NCBI RefSeq assembly: GCF_012070565.1
Contig: NZ_JAAQRO010000052.1
Coordinates: 124,001-188,000, forward strand
Direction of reading: 5' to 3'
Source: Anaerosporobacter faecicola
Lineage (GTDB): Bacteria > Bacillota > Clostridia > Lachnospirales > Lachnospiraceae
DNA length: 64,000 bases
Below are positions 42,899 to 50,677 of this stretch, piece after piece. The translations under genes were made by a program, and so were the position numbers. The notes below the pieces were generated by a model. It was not told the DNA's origin, searched no databases, and saw only the letters and a program-made list of their open reading frames with translations. Positions within the stretch are counted from its first letter, which is position 1. Each line of letters begins with the position of its first letter.

Positions 42899-43681
42899 TT
42901 AATACAGACCCCATTCAGCGAACTTCTCAAAGCCGCCAATGTCCTGAATGAACTCTCGTGCAATGGCTACGATTTCCGCATAAGGCTTACCATCAATGGT
43001 GTCATCTCCAATGGCACAGCAAAGCTGCACAGGCTGTTTTGTTTTCTGTGCTTTCAGGAATGCATAGATATTTACAGACACATCTGCCTTACTGAGGTCT
43101 TTGCCGTGAAGACCGCCACCCGTTACGGAATTAGCCATATCACTGCCAAGTTTACGGTTGGTAGCACCTGTATCCACATCCGTGCCGCCAGTCCAGTCAC
43201 CGAGCGGATTGATTTCCGCACCGGAATAGATTTTCTTCAAATCTGCCGTTTCCACATTACTTTGACAAATGATCAGGCGAACACCGTCCATAATGTACTT
43301 TCCGTCATAAGGGCATCTGCTGTAAATATCACGGGCAATACGGGAAAGTTCCTCTTGCTCCTGTGTCAGAGGCATACCCTTAAAGATACCGTTATCCCCA
43401 CAGCGAATACCGTCCTTCTGATTATTTGACAGATGCTTATCCTGTGGAACGATAACAATGTCAGTATCCATCACACCTGCGATGCGATGCACGGCACTGA
43501 TGATTTCAGCCTTGTCCAAATCCGCTGTGGTTTCAATAATGGCATGGCACACGCCGTGACCGATGAGAACCTCCACTGCGATTTTCGGATTTTGTTCTTT
43601 TGCATAAGACAGATCCACAATGGCTCCTGCGATTCTGTCTGCCACCTTGTCCGGATGGCTCGGATTTACTTTTTCAATCAT
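42899..43681 (-). CDS. metK: Compact S-adenosylmethionine synthetase (phage MetK)
   Basis: 260 residues, against about 390 for cellular MetK. Motifs retained: NPSHPDKVADRIAGAIVDL (ATP/methionine site), CGDNGIFKGMPLTQEQEEL in the place of GAGDQG, GGTDVDTGATNRKLGSDMAN (D-TGLTGRK), and GGGLHGKDLSKADVSVNIYA (P-loop). Missing are stretches of the N- and middle domains. It would make AdoMet from ATP and methionine. The two methyltransferases downstream in the same operon would use it. Confidence 0.85.
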   Translation of the reverse strand: MIEKVNPSHPDKVADRIAGAIVDLSYAKEQNPKIAVEVLIGHGVCHAIIETTADLDKAEIISAVHRIAGVMDTDIVIVPQDKHLSNNQKDGIRCGDNGIFKGMPLTQEQEELSRIARDIYSRCPYDGKYIMDGVRLIICQSNVETADLKKIYSGAEINPLGDWTGGTDVDTGATNRKLGSDMANSVTGGGLHGKDLSKADVSVNIYAFLKAQKTKQPVQLCCAIGDDTIDGKPYAEIVAIAREFIQDIGGFEKFAEWGLY

Positions 43682-43683
43682 GG

Positions 43684-44232
43684 TTAAAACCCCTTTCGTT
43701 GGTGCAATAGTCGTTCCAGGTCATCATTCGGATTGGTACCGGAAAAATCCACGGAACAGTTTTCTTTTACGATTTGCATGATATTGTCCCACTGCCTTGA
43801 GGCCTGGTTCATATAGTTGATGCCGATATTGATAAACGGGGAGGTGACAGGTTTTCCGGTTGTGGGATGCTTTGATAAGAATCCAAGTTCATTAGTCATC
43901 TCCTCGCACTGCAGCCATCTCGCCACACACATAGCGTAACGCTCAATGGTCTGTGGGGAAACATAACCCGCACAGCCGATGGAATTGAGCCAGTTCCATG
44001 TATCCTCATAAATCTGCTTTGCTCTCAATTCCGTTCCGTCTCGCTGCTTTGCACTGAGCAGTTCATTTGGTTTCGGCATCTGGATACCTTCCACATCGGG
44101 GATATCCAGCATCGTTAGTTTGCGACCGCCGGGGTTGCCGTTCTGCGCCTTTTCCAGATTGGACTTTGGCTTACGACCTGCACCCGGACGTTTTCCGCCA
44201 CGGCCGCCTGTGTTATTCGATTTTGTTGGCAC
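43684..44232 (-). CDS. terS: Small terminase subunit, P27 family
   Basis: About 182 residues from GTG 44232 (a GTG at 44241 is also possible). A basic N-terminus (GGRGGKRPGAGRKPKSNLEK) is followed by the P27 helical core (ERYAMCVARWLQCEEMTNEL, NIGINYMNQASRQWDNIMQI) and an acidic tail. It binds the packaging site and stimulates TerL. Located after HNH, as in HNH-terminase systems. Confidence 0.9.
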   Translation of the reverse strand: MPTKSNNTGGRGGKRPGAGRKPKSNLEKAQNGNPGGRKLTMLDIPDVEGIQMPKPNELLSAKQRDGTELRAKQIYEDTWNWLNSIGCAGYVSPQTIERYAMCVARWLQCEEMTNELGFLSKHPTTGKPVTSPFINIGINYMNQASRQWDNIMQIVKENCSVDFSGTNPNDDLERLLHQRKGF

Positions 44233-44355
44233 GATTCTCACCGCCTTTCTGTCTGCGGGCCTTATTACCCTTTTGATTTCGCAATTTTTTCACACGAACC
44301 CCCACGCCCGTTGCACGGGATATAGGTCCCGGAGATTTTGACCGCCCTACCGGGG

Positions 44356-44715
44356 TCAGTGATTATGCCAACGGTCGCCGCTTTCTGCGTGTATCTTTGC
44401 ATGACACGGTTTGCAGAGAGCAATCAGATTCTCTCTTGCATGAGTTCCACCCTGTGACAACGGCAGCTTGTGATGTATCTCTTCGGTCGGTACATACTTA
44501 CCTTCCTTAAGACACCTCTCACACAGTGGGTGGGCAGCCGCATAGGAATCCCTTATCCTTTTCCACGCTCTGCCGTAACGCTTACGCACAGCGGGGTCAC
44601 GGTCATAGGTTTCGTAGCGTTTGTTTTCCTGCTTCTCATGTTCCTCACAGAACCTCCCGTCCGTTAGGTTGGGACAGCCTGGGAAAGAACAGGGACGCTT
44701 TGGTCTTCTTGGCAC
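44356..44715 (-). CDS. HNH endonuclease (terminase-associated)
   Basis: 119 residues from GTG 44715 (AGGGAGG eight bases upstream). Zinc ligands and active site: SFPGCPNLTDGRFCEEHEKQ, CERCLKEGKYV, and EEIHHKLPLSQGGTHARENL with IALCKPCHAKIHAES, a full HNH fold. HNH genes next to TerS/TerL are needed for specific cos cleavage in many phages. First gene of the packaging block, directly after the terminator at 44743. Confidence 0.9.
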   Translation of the reverse strand: MPRRPKRPCSFPGCPNLTDGRFCEEHEKQENKRYETYDRDPAVRKRYGRAWKRIRDSYAAAHPLCERCLKEGKYVPTEEIHHKLPLSQGGTHARENLIALCKPCHAKIHAESGDRWHNH

Positions 44716-44742
44716 TCGTTTCACCTCCCTTGGGCATAAGAA

Positions 44743-44772
44743 AAGCCCTGAAGGATTGCTCCCTCAAGGCTT
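44743..44772 (-). terminator. Terminator between early/replication and late blocks
   Basis: Stem AAGCC-TGA-GGA/TCC-TCA-GGCTT with four-base loop and TTTTCTT tail on the minus strand. It sits after the late-regulator stop and before HNH. Confidence 0.75.
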
Positions 44773-44858
44773 GGTTTCATTCTGCTTTTTGCTGATTATA
44801 TCATATCATAAATGCCACTGTGGTATCTTGTTGCAAAGTGTTGCAAAGTGTGCAGACA

Positions 44859-45284
44859 TTATATTTTGATTGGATTTTCCGGCATAGTTACATGGTTGAT
44901 GGCACTGTTATGCCAACGGTACACCGTAGTTCTGTCGGCATGGAGTTCATCCCCAATCTGCTCCCAGGTAAGGTTGTGGATATAGCGGTAACGAAGGACC
45001 ATACGCTCATCGGTATTGGCAACCTCATCAATAACGCTGCGTATCTGCTTTTTCAGTTCCACAAGGTTGTCGATTTCGGCGTTGATTTTATCTTCCAACT
45101 CCATAATCTTAAAAACGCTTCGTACAAAAGGGGTATCCGTATTTCTCGATGTCTGCACCCGCTCCTCCCATGTGGGAGAAGAAATACTGCTCGACATTTC
45201 TCTCAGTTTCCCAAGTTCCTCAATATCCGAGTTGATTCTTTGGTCAAGGCGGTATGCCTGTCCTAAGTATTCCTTTACTCTCAC
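44859..45284 (-). CDS. DUF1492/ArpU-like late-gene regulator
   Basis: 141 residues, GTG start with GGAGG. A long helical N-terminus (QRINSDIEELGKLREMSSSI) and a sigma-70 region-4-like C-terminus: RYRYIHNLTWEQIGDELHAD RTTVYRWHNSAINH. DUF1492/ArpU/RinA proteins activate late transcription in Firmicutes phages. Its place directly before the packaging block and the terminator at 44743 fits a switch role. Confidence 0.85.
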   Translation of the reverse strand: MRVKEYLGQAYRLDQRINSDIEELGKLREMSSSISSPTWEERVQTSRNTDTPFVRSVFKIMELEDKINAEIDNLVELKKQIRSVIDEVANTDERMVLRYRYIHNLTWEQIGDELHADRTTVYRWHNSAINHVTMPENPIKI

Positions 45285-45505
45285 GATTTTTCCACCTCCG
45301 CTTGTAATTTGGAGATTAAATACTCTCCATCCACTGAGGTAAGTTCCCTATACCACGCAGAGCGGAAGAACCTCTCCACCTCATCTTTCATGATTTTGGC
45401 TGACTCGTTTCTGGGCCATTTTTTCAGTTTTTTAAGGGCATCCCTGTAGTCCTTTACGGCTAATAGGACGATGCTGTTTGCAAGATTTTCATAAGGGTCG
45501 GTCAA
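45281..45505 (-). CDS. Small hypothetical protein, 74 aa, TTG start
   Basis: MTDPYENLANSIVLLAVKDY, then RDALKKLKKWPRNESAKIMK and DEVERFFRSAWYRELTSVDG. It starts at TTG 45505 with GGAGGTG upstream, overlapping the helicase stop (TTGA). Helical; seen as a companion of the late regulator in related phages. Role unknown. Confidence 0.65.
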   Translation of the reverse strand: MTDPYENLANSIVLLAVKDYRDALKKLKKWPRNESAKIMKDEVERFFRSAWYRELTSVDGEYLISKLQAEVEKS

Positions 45506-46857
45506 TGGGCAGCACCTCCAATTCTTGCCTTTACGGAATCAATCAGTGCCGATTGGATTTTTTCCTTCTTACGAAGTGCCTTCATAACATCCTCGTCAAT
45601 GGTGTCTTTTGCAATAATATGATGGATAACCACGGTATTCTTTTGACCCTGTCTCCACAAGCGGGCGTTGGTCTGCTGATAAAGTTCCAGTGACCAGGTC
45701 AACCCAAACCATATAATCGTAGAACCGCCAAACTGGATATTTAAGCCGTGTCCTGCACTGGCAGGGTGGATAACGGCAACAGGAATTTCGCAGTTGTTCC
45801 AATCCTTGATATCCTGGGAGGTCTTAATCTCCCTTACAGAAAAACGCTGCTTGATTCTCTGCAAATCGTGGTTGTACCAATATGCCACAAGCACAGGTTT
45901 TCCGTTTGCACCCTCAATCAAATCCTCAAGGGCATCCAGTTTTCGGTCATGAATATGGATGACCTCTTTTTCTTCGTTGTAGACGGCACCGTTTGCCATC
46001 TGAAGAAGTTTCCCGGAAAGTGCTGCAGCGTTTACGGCATCAACCTCCTCATCCTTAAGGTCTACCACCATATCCTCCTTCAAGGTTTGGTACACTGACC
46101 ATTCTTTTTCCGAAAGGGCAACAGGGACTTCGTTTATAATGCATTCCGGCATTTTTAGAAAATCCGCTGATTTCATAGAAATTGTAATATCCGAAATCAG
46201 CTTATAAATTGCATCTTCCGCACCTGCTCTTGGCTTGTAGGAGAAAATCATCTGCTGATTTCTCTTGTCCGGCACAAAGAAATTATTTCGGTAATGGGAA
46301 ATGTATCTGCCAAGCCTCTGACCCATATCGAGGATACGGAACTCCGCCCATAAATCCATCAAACCGTTGCTGGAAGGAGTACCCGTAAGACCTACCATAC
46401 GCTTTACCCTCGGTCTGACTTTCAGAAGGCTTTTGAACCTTTTTGCTGCATAGGATTTGAAAGAAGAAATCTCATCAATCACCACCATATCAAAATCAAA
46501 GGGGATACCGCTTTTTGTAATCAGCCAGTCAACATTTTCTCGATTGATTAAGTACAGGTGTGCCGGACGTCTTAAGGCTGCAAGCCTTTCTGCCTCCGTA
46601 CCGATTGCCACCGAATAGGTAAGCCCCGTCAGATGCTCCCACTTTTCAATCTCCGCAGGCCAGGTATCCCTTGCCACACGAAGAGGTGCAATCACCAAAA
46701 CCTTCTGTATCTCAAAGCGATTCAGCATCAGTTCGTAAATGGCAGTCAGTGTGATGACGCTCTTGCCAAGACCCATCTCAAGGAGAACTGCCGCCACCGG
46801 ATGTTCCAATATAAAATTCGTTGCATAAGTCTGATACTCATGAGGACTGTATTGCAT
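45502..46857 (-). CDS. SNF2-family DNA helicase/translocase
   Basis: About 451 residues from ATG 46857. Walker A EMGLGKSVITLTAIYEL, DEISSFKSYAAKRFKSLLK (motif II), GLTGTPSSNGLMDLWAEF (III), and C-terminal QQTNARLWRQGQKNTVVIHH (VI). No HARP or nuclease domain. Phage SNF2-like helicases assist replication or recombination. Overlaps VRR-NUC by some bases. Confidence 0.9.
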   Translation of the reverse strand: MQYSPHEYQTYATNFILEHPVAAVLLEMGLGKSVITLTAIYELMLNRFEIQKVLVIAPLRVARDTWPAEIEKWEHLTGLTYSVAIGTEAERLAALRRPAHLYLINRENVDWLITKSGIPFDFDMVVIDEISSFKSYAAKRFKSLLKVRPRVKRMVGLTGTPSSNGLMDLWAEFRILDMGQRLGRYISHYRNNFFVPDKRNQQMIFSYKPRAGAEDAIYKLISDITISMKSADFLKMPECIINEVPVALSEKEWSVYQTLKEDMVVDLKDEEVDAVNAAALSGKLLQMANGAVYNEEKEVIHIHDRKLDALEDLIEGANGKPVLVAYWYNHDLQRIKQRFSVREIKTSQDIKDWNNCEIPVAVIHPASAGHGLNIQFGGSTIIWFGLTWSLELYQQTNARLWRQGQKNTVVIHHIIAKDTIDEDVMKALRKKEKIQSALIDSVKARIGGAAH

Positions 46858-47119
46858 CAATCACACCTCCAATCTGTTCTACACTGTCAACGCAGTAAAC
46901 CAAAAAGCCGAAGCTCTCCAACTGCTTTTTTCGTCTTATCTGTAAAGGACGCATCTTTTTGCCAGGAGCCTTGAATTCCACAAAGGCCATTCTCCCCATC
47001 GGAAAAAGCACAAGTCGGTCTGGCACACCATCTAAACCCGGACTTACAAACTTCGGTGCAAGACCTCCCATTTTCTTTACTGCGTCCGTGAATTTTTTCT
47101 CTATCATCTGTTCTCTCAT
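46838..47119 (-). CDS. VRR-NUC domain nuclease
   Basis: 93 residues from ATG 47119 (GGGAGG upstream). VRR-NUC motifs: GGLAPKFVSPGLDGVPDRLV, then GRMAFVEFKAPGKKMRPLQI, the D-ExK site. These small structure-specific nucleases pair with the SNF2-like helicase in phages and may process forks or Holliday-like structures. Confidence 0.9.
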   Translation of the reverse strand: MREQMIEKKFTDAVKKMGGLAPKFVSPGLDGVPDRLVLFPMGRMAFVEFKAPGKKMRPLQIRRKKQLESFGFLVYCVDSVEQIGGVIDAIQSS

Positions 47120-47134
47120 ATCTGCCTCCCATCT

Positions 47135-47274
47135 GACACAAGAAACACAATTACACAACTATTCCCTATATATTTCTTACGCGCCTATACACGGGTGCCT
47201 TTACCTTTACCCTTAAAAACAACCATTTCGAATATAAGGAGAATAGTTGTGTTGTGTCGCAATCTTGTGTTCTT
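47135..47274. repeat. Large imperfect inverted repeat between VRR-NUC and VapE
   Basis: A left arm at 47135-47172 and right arm at 47231-47270 match as an imperfect inverted repeat (shared core AATAGTTGTGT). The 58-base loop is pyrimidine-rich. The right arm also repeats at 39787. It could be an origin or transcript structure. Confidence 0.5.
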
Positions 47275-49621
47275 AACCTCCGAATTTGTAAAGTCGCTGC
47301 CTGCCATAAATCGGCTGACGCTTGATAGAATTGGTTCGCTCCCAACCGCTAATCTGACTCATCAGTGCTGCAATGGCATAGCTGTCCAAAGGTTTCAGTT
47401 CCTGCAGATTCTTGCCAAAGCACTCACACCAGATTTCCGGATTGCTGACCTCCGTGCGTACCACCACGCCTTTGTGATCAGGCTGTCCGAACTCACTGCC
47501 TTGCAGGAAGTTCCTTCTTTGGTATAAATCCATGCTGTCCCAATCGGTCGGCAGTAAGGCATTCAGATATTCCTCCACCATACCAACACGCTCGTCCACT
47601 TCCATCGCAGACTGCTGCACCTTTTCAGATTCCGCAAGAACATCGCCCTCAAGGAATAGCTTCTCACCGGACTTCCAGATGGCTTTGGCTTCTGCCCAGA
47701 ACTGCTGACGGTATTCGTCGGTAAAGTTCCAGGTCTTTTTCTGCTTTTTCTGATGCACCTTGATAATCCAAAAACGGCGGTTACCCGTAATATCACGCAG
47801 ATATCCACGCTCACCGTTAACCGTGGCAATGATAATGCACTGTCTTGGATGAGATTCCACCACTCGACCGTAAGAAGGACGGTATTTGTCATCGCAGGTA
47901 GAAAGGAACGCTTTCACTTTCTCAATGTCGGCTTTTTTCATACCCGCAAGTTCGCCGATTTCCACTGCCCAAAATCCCTGTAGTTTTTCCGCACCGGACT
48001 TGTCATCCATATCTGTAAGGGACAGAGTTTCTGAATAATACTCTGAACCCACAAGGTCTTTTACAATAGTGGACTTACCGATGCCTTGCTCACCGTCAAG
48101 CACGGGAACACAGTCAAACTTGATGCCGGGAACATAGATACGGGCAACGGCGGCGGCAAAGGTTTTTCTTGTAACCGTGCGTACATATTCCGTATCATCC
48201 GCCTGCAGATATTTGATAAAGAGGTCTTCCACACGCTTCACACCATCCCACTCCGGCAGACTGTCGAGATAATCACGGACAGGGTGGAAATGTCGGTCAT
48301 CAGCAACCTTGGTAAAAGCAACATCGTGGTTACGACTGGAAAACGGCAGATAACGGATGTCAATGATGGACTTAAGCTGTGCCGTATCCGCATCACGCCA
48401 GAATGCATTTCCTTTAGGACGCTCCCAAGGGAGAGGACCTGTTATCTGAATACGGTTTGCCATCTCATTGAACGCAAAGTTTCTGAAATCGGGGTCATTA
48501 TTAAGAATGAGGTTCAGATTGTATACGCTGTTTTCCAAAAGGCTCGACCTTGGCTGATACTGGAGTTTTTTCTTCCAATCCTCATCACCGTCAGCGAGAA
48601 ATTCCACATTTGCCTGTTCCAGACGTTCATTGGCAGCAAGGAGTTTTACATCATCCTGCTGCATGGCAAACTCACACATAGCATTAAAGGATTTCTTGTC
48701 ATCCGTATCGCCGAACTTATGGATACGGACAATATCAAAAGCGTTGCAAAGTTTGAGGTATGCAGGGTCTTTGGCATGGTGACTGTAGACGAACTTATCC
48801 TCTTTGATTTCCACGCCTGCCATACTGCTTGACTGGATGAAGTGCCAACGGCTCTCGTTATCGGTCGGCTCATATACATTCGACAAGAAAGTTTCCAGTG
48901 CCTTGGAAATCGGATGATATACACGGTTGAAAAGACCTACCACACCTTCCTTGGAAAGTGGGTCCTGCACTTTCTGTTGTGTTACGCTGTTTGCCTTACT
49001 CTCCCTGGAGGAGGTAGGCAGTCTTGTAGGGTCAGTCCATTCCGGATGTGCAGAGAGGATTTCATCGGGGTCAATCCAACCGCCGTCCGTTTCCTTATAC
49101 ACAAATGCACCGTTCTGCGGAGTGGACGGCCAATACATCAGCTGATTGGGAAGATAGGAACACTCGTCAAAGTAATCGATGCTGAGCATCTGTGCCACAT
49201 AACGGGATACGGCAACAAACTCCTCCGGCGTTACATCACGGGTCAGAGGGCAGACAATTCTTGCCCTCGGATTTTCTTCCGTGCTGCTGTGCGTGGTGTA
49301 AAGCACAGAGGTATATGGGAAGGTAGCTTCAAACCCCTCTAAAAATTCCTTTGTAATGCGGTCACCGTCAAGAGAAAGCATAGAGCGTGATTCCACAGTG
49401 TCGATTTTTCTGCGACCGCCTTTGAGAACGCCACCCACAAATCCACCGTGGTCTTTTGCCAGATCACGCTGCACCTTGTTCATCTTTGCGTATTCTTCTG
49501 CCGACTCCGGAGTTCGGATGGTAACTTTCAGGCGTTCCTTCAGTTCATCAAACTGGATGGTTTTATTGACCCAGGTCTTTGCCTGTCTGCTGTTGCCGTA
49601 TGCAAGTGATAAACTTCTCAT
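47273..49621 (-). CDS. VapE-family replication protein (primase/helicase-like)
   Basis: 782 residues. N-terminal primase-like part (VRIVCPLTRDVTPEEFVAVS, WPSTPQNGAFVYKETDGGW), then the VapE P-loop domain with GEQGIGKSTIVKDLVGSEYY, followed by RRFWIIKV and a C-terminal helical part. VapE proteins act as replication initiators/helicases in phages and phage islands. Placed between the nuclease and DUF-rich replication genes. Confidence 0.9.
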   Translation of the reverse strand: MRSLSLAYGNSRQAKTWVNKTIQFDELKERLKVTIRTPESAEEYAKMNKVQRDLAKDHGGFVGGVLKGGRRKIDTVESRSMLSLDGDRITKEFLEGFEATFPYTSVLYTTHSSTEENPRARIVCPLTRDVTPEEFVAVSRYVAQMLSIDYFDECSYLPNQLMYWPSTPQNGAFVYKETDGGWIDPDEILSAHPEWTDPTRLPTSSRESKANSVTQQKVQDPLSKEGVVGLFNRVYHPISKALETFLSNVYEPTDNESRWHFIQSSSMAGVEIKEDKFVYSHHAKDPAYLKLCNAFDIVRIHKFGDTDDKKSFNAMCEFAMQQDDVKLLAANERLEQANVEFLADGDEDWKKKLQYQPRSSLLENSVYNLNLILNNDPDFRNFAFNEMANRIQITGPLPWERPKGNAFWRDADTAQLKSIIDIRYLPFSSRNHDVAFTKVADDRHFHPVRDYLDSLPEWDGVKRVEDLFIKYLQADDTEYVRTVTRKTFAAAVARIYVPGIKFDCVPVLDGEQGIGKSTIVKDLVGSEYYSETLSLTDMDDKSGAEKLQGFWAVEIGELAGMKKADIEKVKAFLSTCDDKYRPSYGRVVESHPRQCIIIATVNGERGYLRDITGNRRFWIIKVHQKKQKKTWNFTDEYRQQFWAEAKAIWKSGEKLFLEGDVLAESEKVQQSAMEVDERVGMVEEYLNALLPTDWDSMDLYQRRNFLQGSEFGQPDHKGVVVRTEVSNPEIWCECFGKNLQELKPLDSYAIAALMSQISGWERTNSIKRQPIYGRQRLYKFGG

Positions 49622-50241
49622 TATCTGTCCCTCCTTACCTTCGGTGTCTGCCCGTATTCAAAACGCGCCTGTCTTGCCGCCTTGCGGGCATAACGGACAC
49701 GGCTGTTTACGAAATCGTTGTATCTGTACTTGCCGTATTCGTGGGTAAGCATTGGAATCATCTCATCTCCCATGTCCTCACCGAAATGGGTAAAGAAACA
49801 GCGGTCGCGCCTGTCGTTATAGGCAAAGAGGTACGGCTTGTGGGTATCCGGATGCAGACCGATGGTTATCTCGTTTTCGTAGCAGCCACCGCCGCCATCG
49901 TCTGTTTCCTGGCAGAAGATATACAAATCGTCATCCATAGGGTCACCAAAGCCGATGATACCCGCCCAACTGTCATGGTTCTGACCGTCACTGATTTTGG
50001 CAATGGCAGCATCGCCCTCTGCCGTACCACGGATGCCTTTTCTCTTTACTTCAAAGAAACAATGGAAGTCAGGGAGATAAAAGTCAGGCAGATAATGTGT
50101 GCCGTCACTTAAGACAATGCCTTCCGGCTCATACTCCCACTGGATACCGAGGGTATCAAAGAACACTGCCCAACGAGCCTCCAGGCGGGAACGGAACAAA
50201 TATCCCTTATACTCGGTCTGTACCGCTTTAAATTCACTCAT
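49621..50241 (-). CDS. PD-(D/E)xK-like phage nuclease or DUF
   Basis: 206 residues from ATG 50241. MSEFKAVQTEYKGYLFRSRL EARWAVFFDTLGIQWEYEPE, then HYLPDFYLPDFHCFFEVKRK gives E...PD...ExK spacing, the core of a PD-(D/E)xK nuclease (compare phage restriction-like nucleases). C-terminal basic residues fit DNA binding. Overlaps the DUF4406 gene. Confidence 0.65.
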   Translation of the reverse strand: MSEFKAVQTEYKGYLFRSRLEARWAVFFDTLGIQWEYEPEGIVLSDGTHYLPDFYLPDFHCFFEVKRKGIRGTAEGDAAIAKISDGQNHDSWAGIIGFGDPMDDDLYIFCQETDDGGGGCYENEITIGLHPDTHKPYLFAYNDRRDRCFFTHFGEDMGDEMIPMLTHEYGKYRYNDFVNSRVRYARKAARQARFEYGQTPKVRRDR

Positions 50242-50587
50242 TACCGGACACCTCCTCACAGCTTTCGTTGAACCAACGGATGGTCAGCTTTCTCTTCTTT
50301 GCGATACCGATTTCGTGTGCCATGCCATCGGACACTCTGCTGCCGAACACCCAAAGTTCCGAGCAATTGCCAAGAAGCACATAATTGAAATGCATCGCAT
50401 CACTGCGTTCCGCAGGGTTCTCATCACACATAAACTGCGGATAAAGAAGATGTGGTGTCATAGGGATTGCACCCTGTTCATAGGCAAAACGGCTATACTT
50501 TTTTGCCTGTGCGGTGTTGAACTGCGTGTCCCCGGAATAAGGACTGCACACATACACCATTGGTTTGTACTTTCTGAATTCGTCCAT
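50234..50587 (-). CDS. DUF4406/nucleoside deoxyribosyltransferase-like protein
   Basis: 117 residues: YVCSPYSGDTQFNTAQAKKY, then YPQFMCDENPAERSDAMHFN and VFGSRVSDGMAHEIGIAKKR. The pattern is that of the DUF4406/NDT superfamily, which binds nucleotides or bases. It may take part in nucleotide handling for phage DNA, but the substrate is unknown. AAGGAGG precedes the ATG. Confidence 0.75.
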   Translation of the reverse strand: MDEFRKYKPMVYVCSPYSGDTQFNTAQAKKYSRFAYEQGAIPMTPHLLYPQFMCDENPAERSDAMHFNYVLLGNCSELWVFGSRVSDGMAHEIGIAKKRKLTIRWFNESCEEVSGNE

Positions 50588-50630
50588 ATCGAATCCTCCT
50601 TAAAAATTTAATAGGCAGAAGGACTTGTAT

Positions 50631-50673
50631 CCCTCTGCCTATAAGCGAAGAATCCGATGGAATCGAACCCCCT
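50631..50673 (-). ncRNA. T-arm-like repeated element, copy B
   Basis: Five bases after the polA stop: AGGGGGTTCGATTCC, then TTCGCTTATAGGCAGAGGG on the minus strand. A 10-bp hairpin (GGCAGAGGGA/TCCTTCTGCC) uses the end of the conserved block, and an AT-rich stretch with TTTTT follows. It is 44 bases before the DUF4406 start. Confidence 0.6.
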
Positions 50674-50677
50674 AATT

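Noticed and set aside
47135-47274. Rho-independent terminator
   Set aside because: Arms are long but imperfect with a 58-base loop and no T-run; kept only as a repeat.
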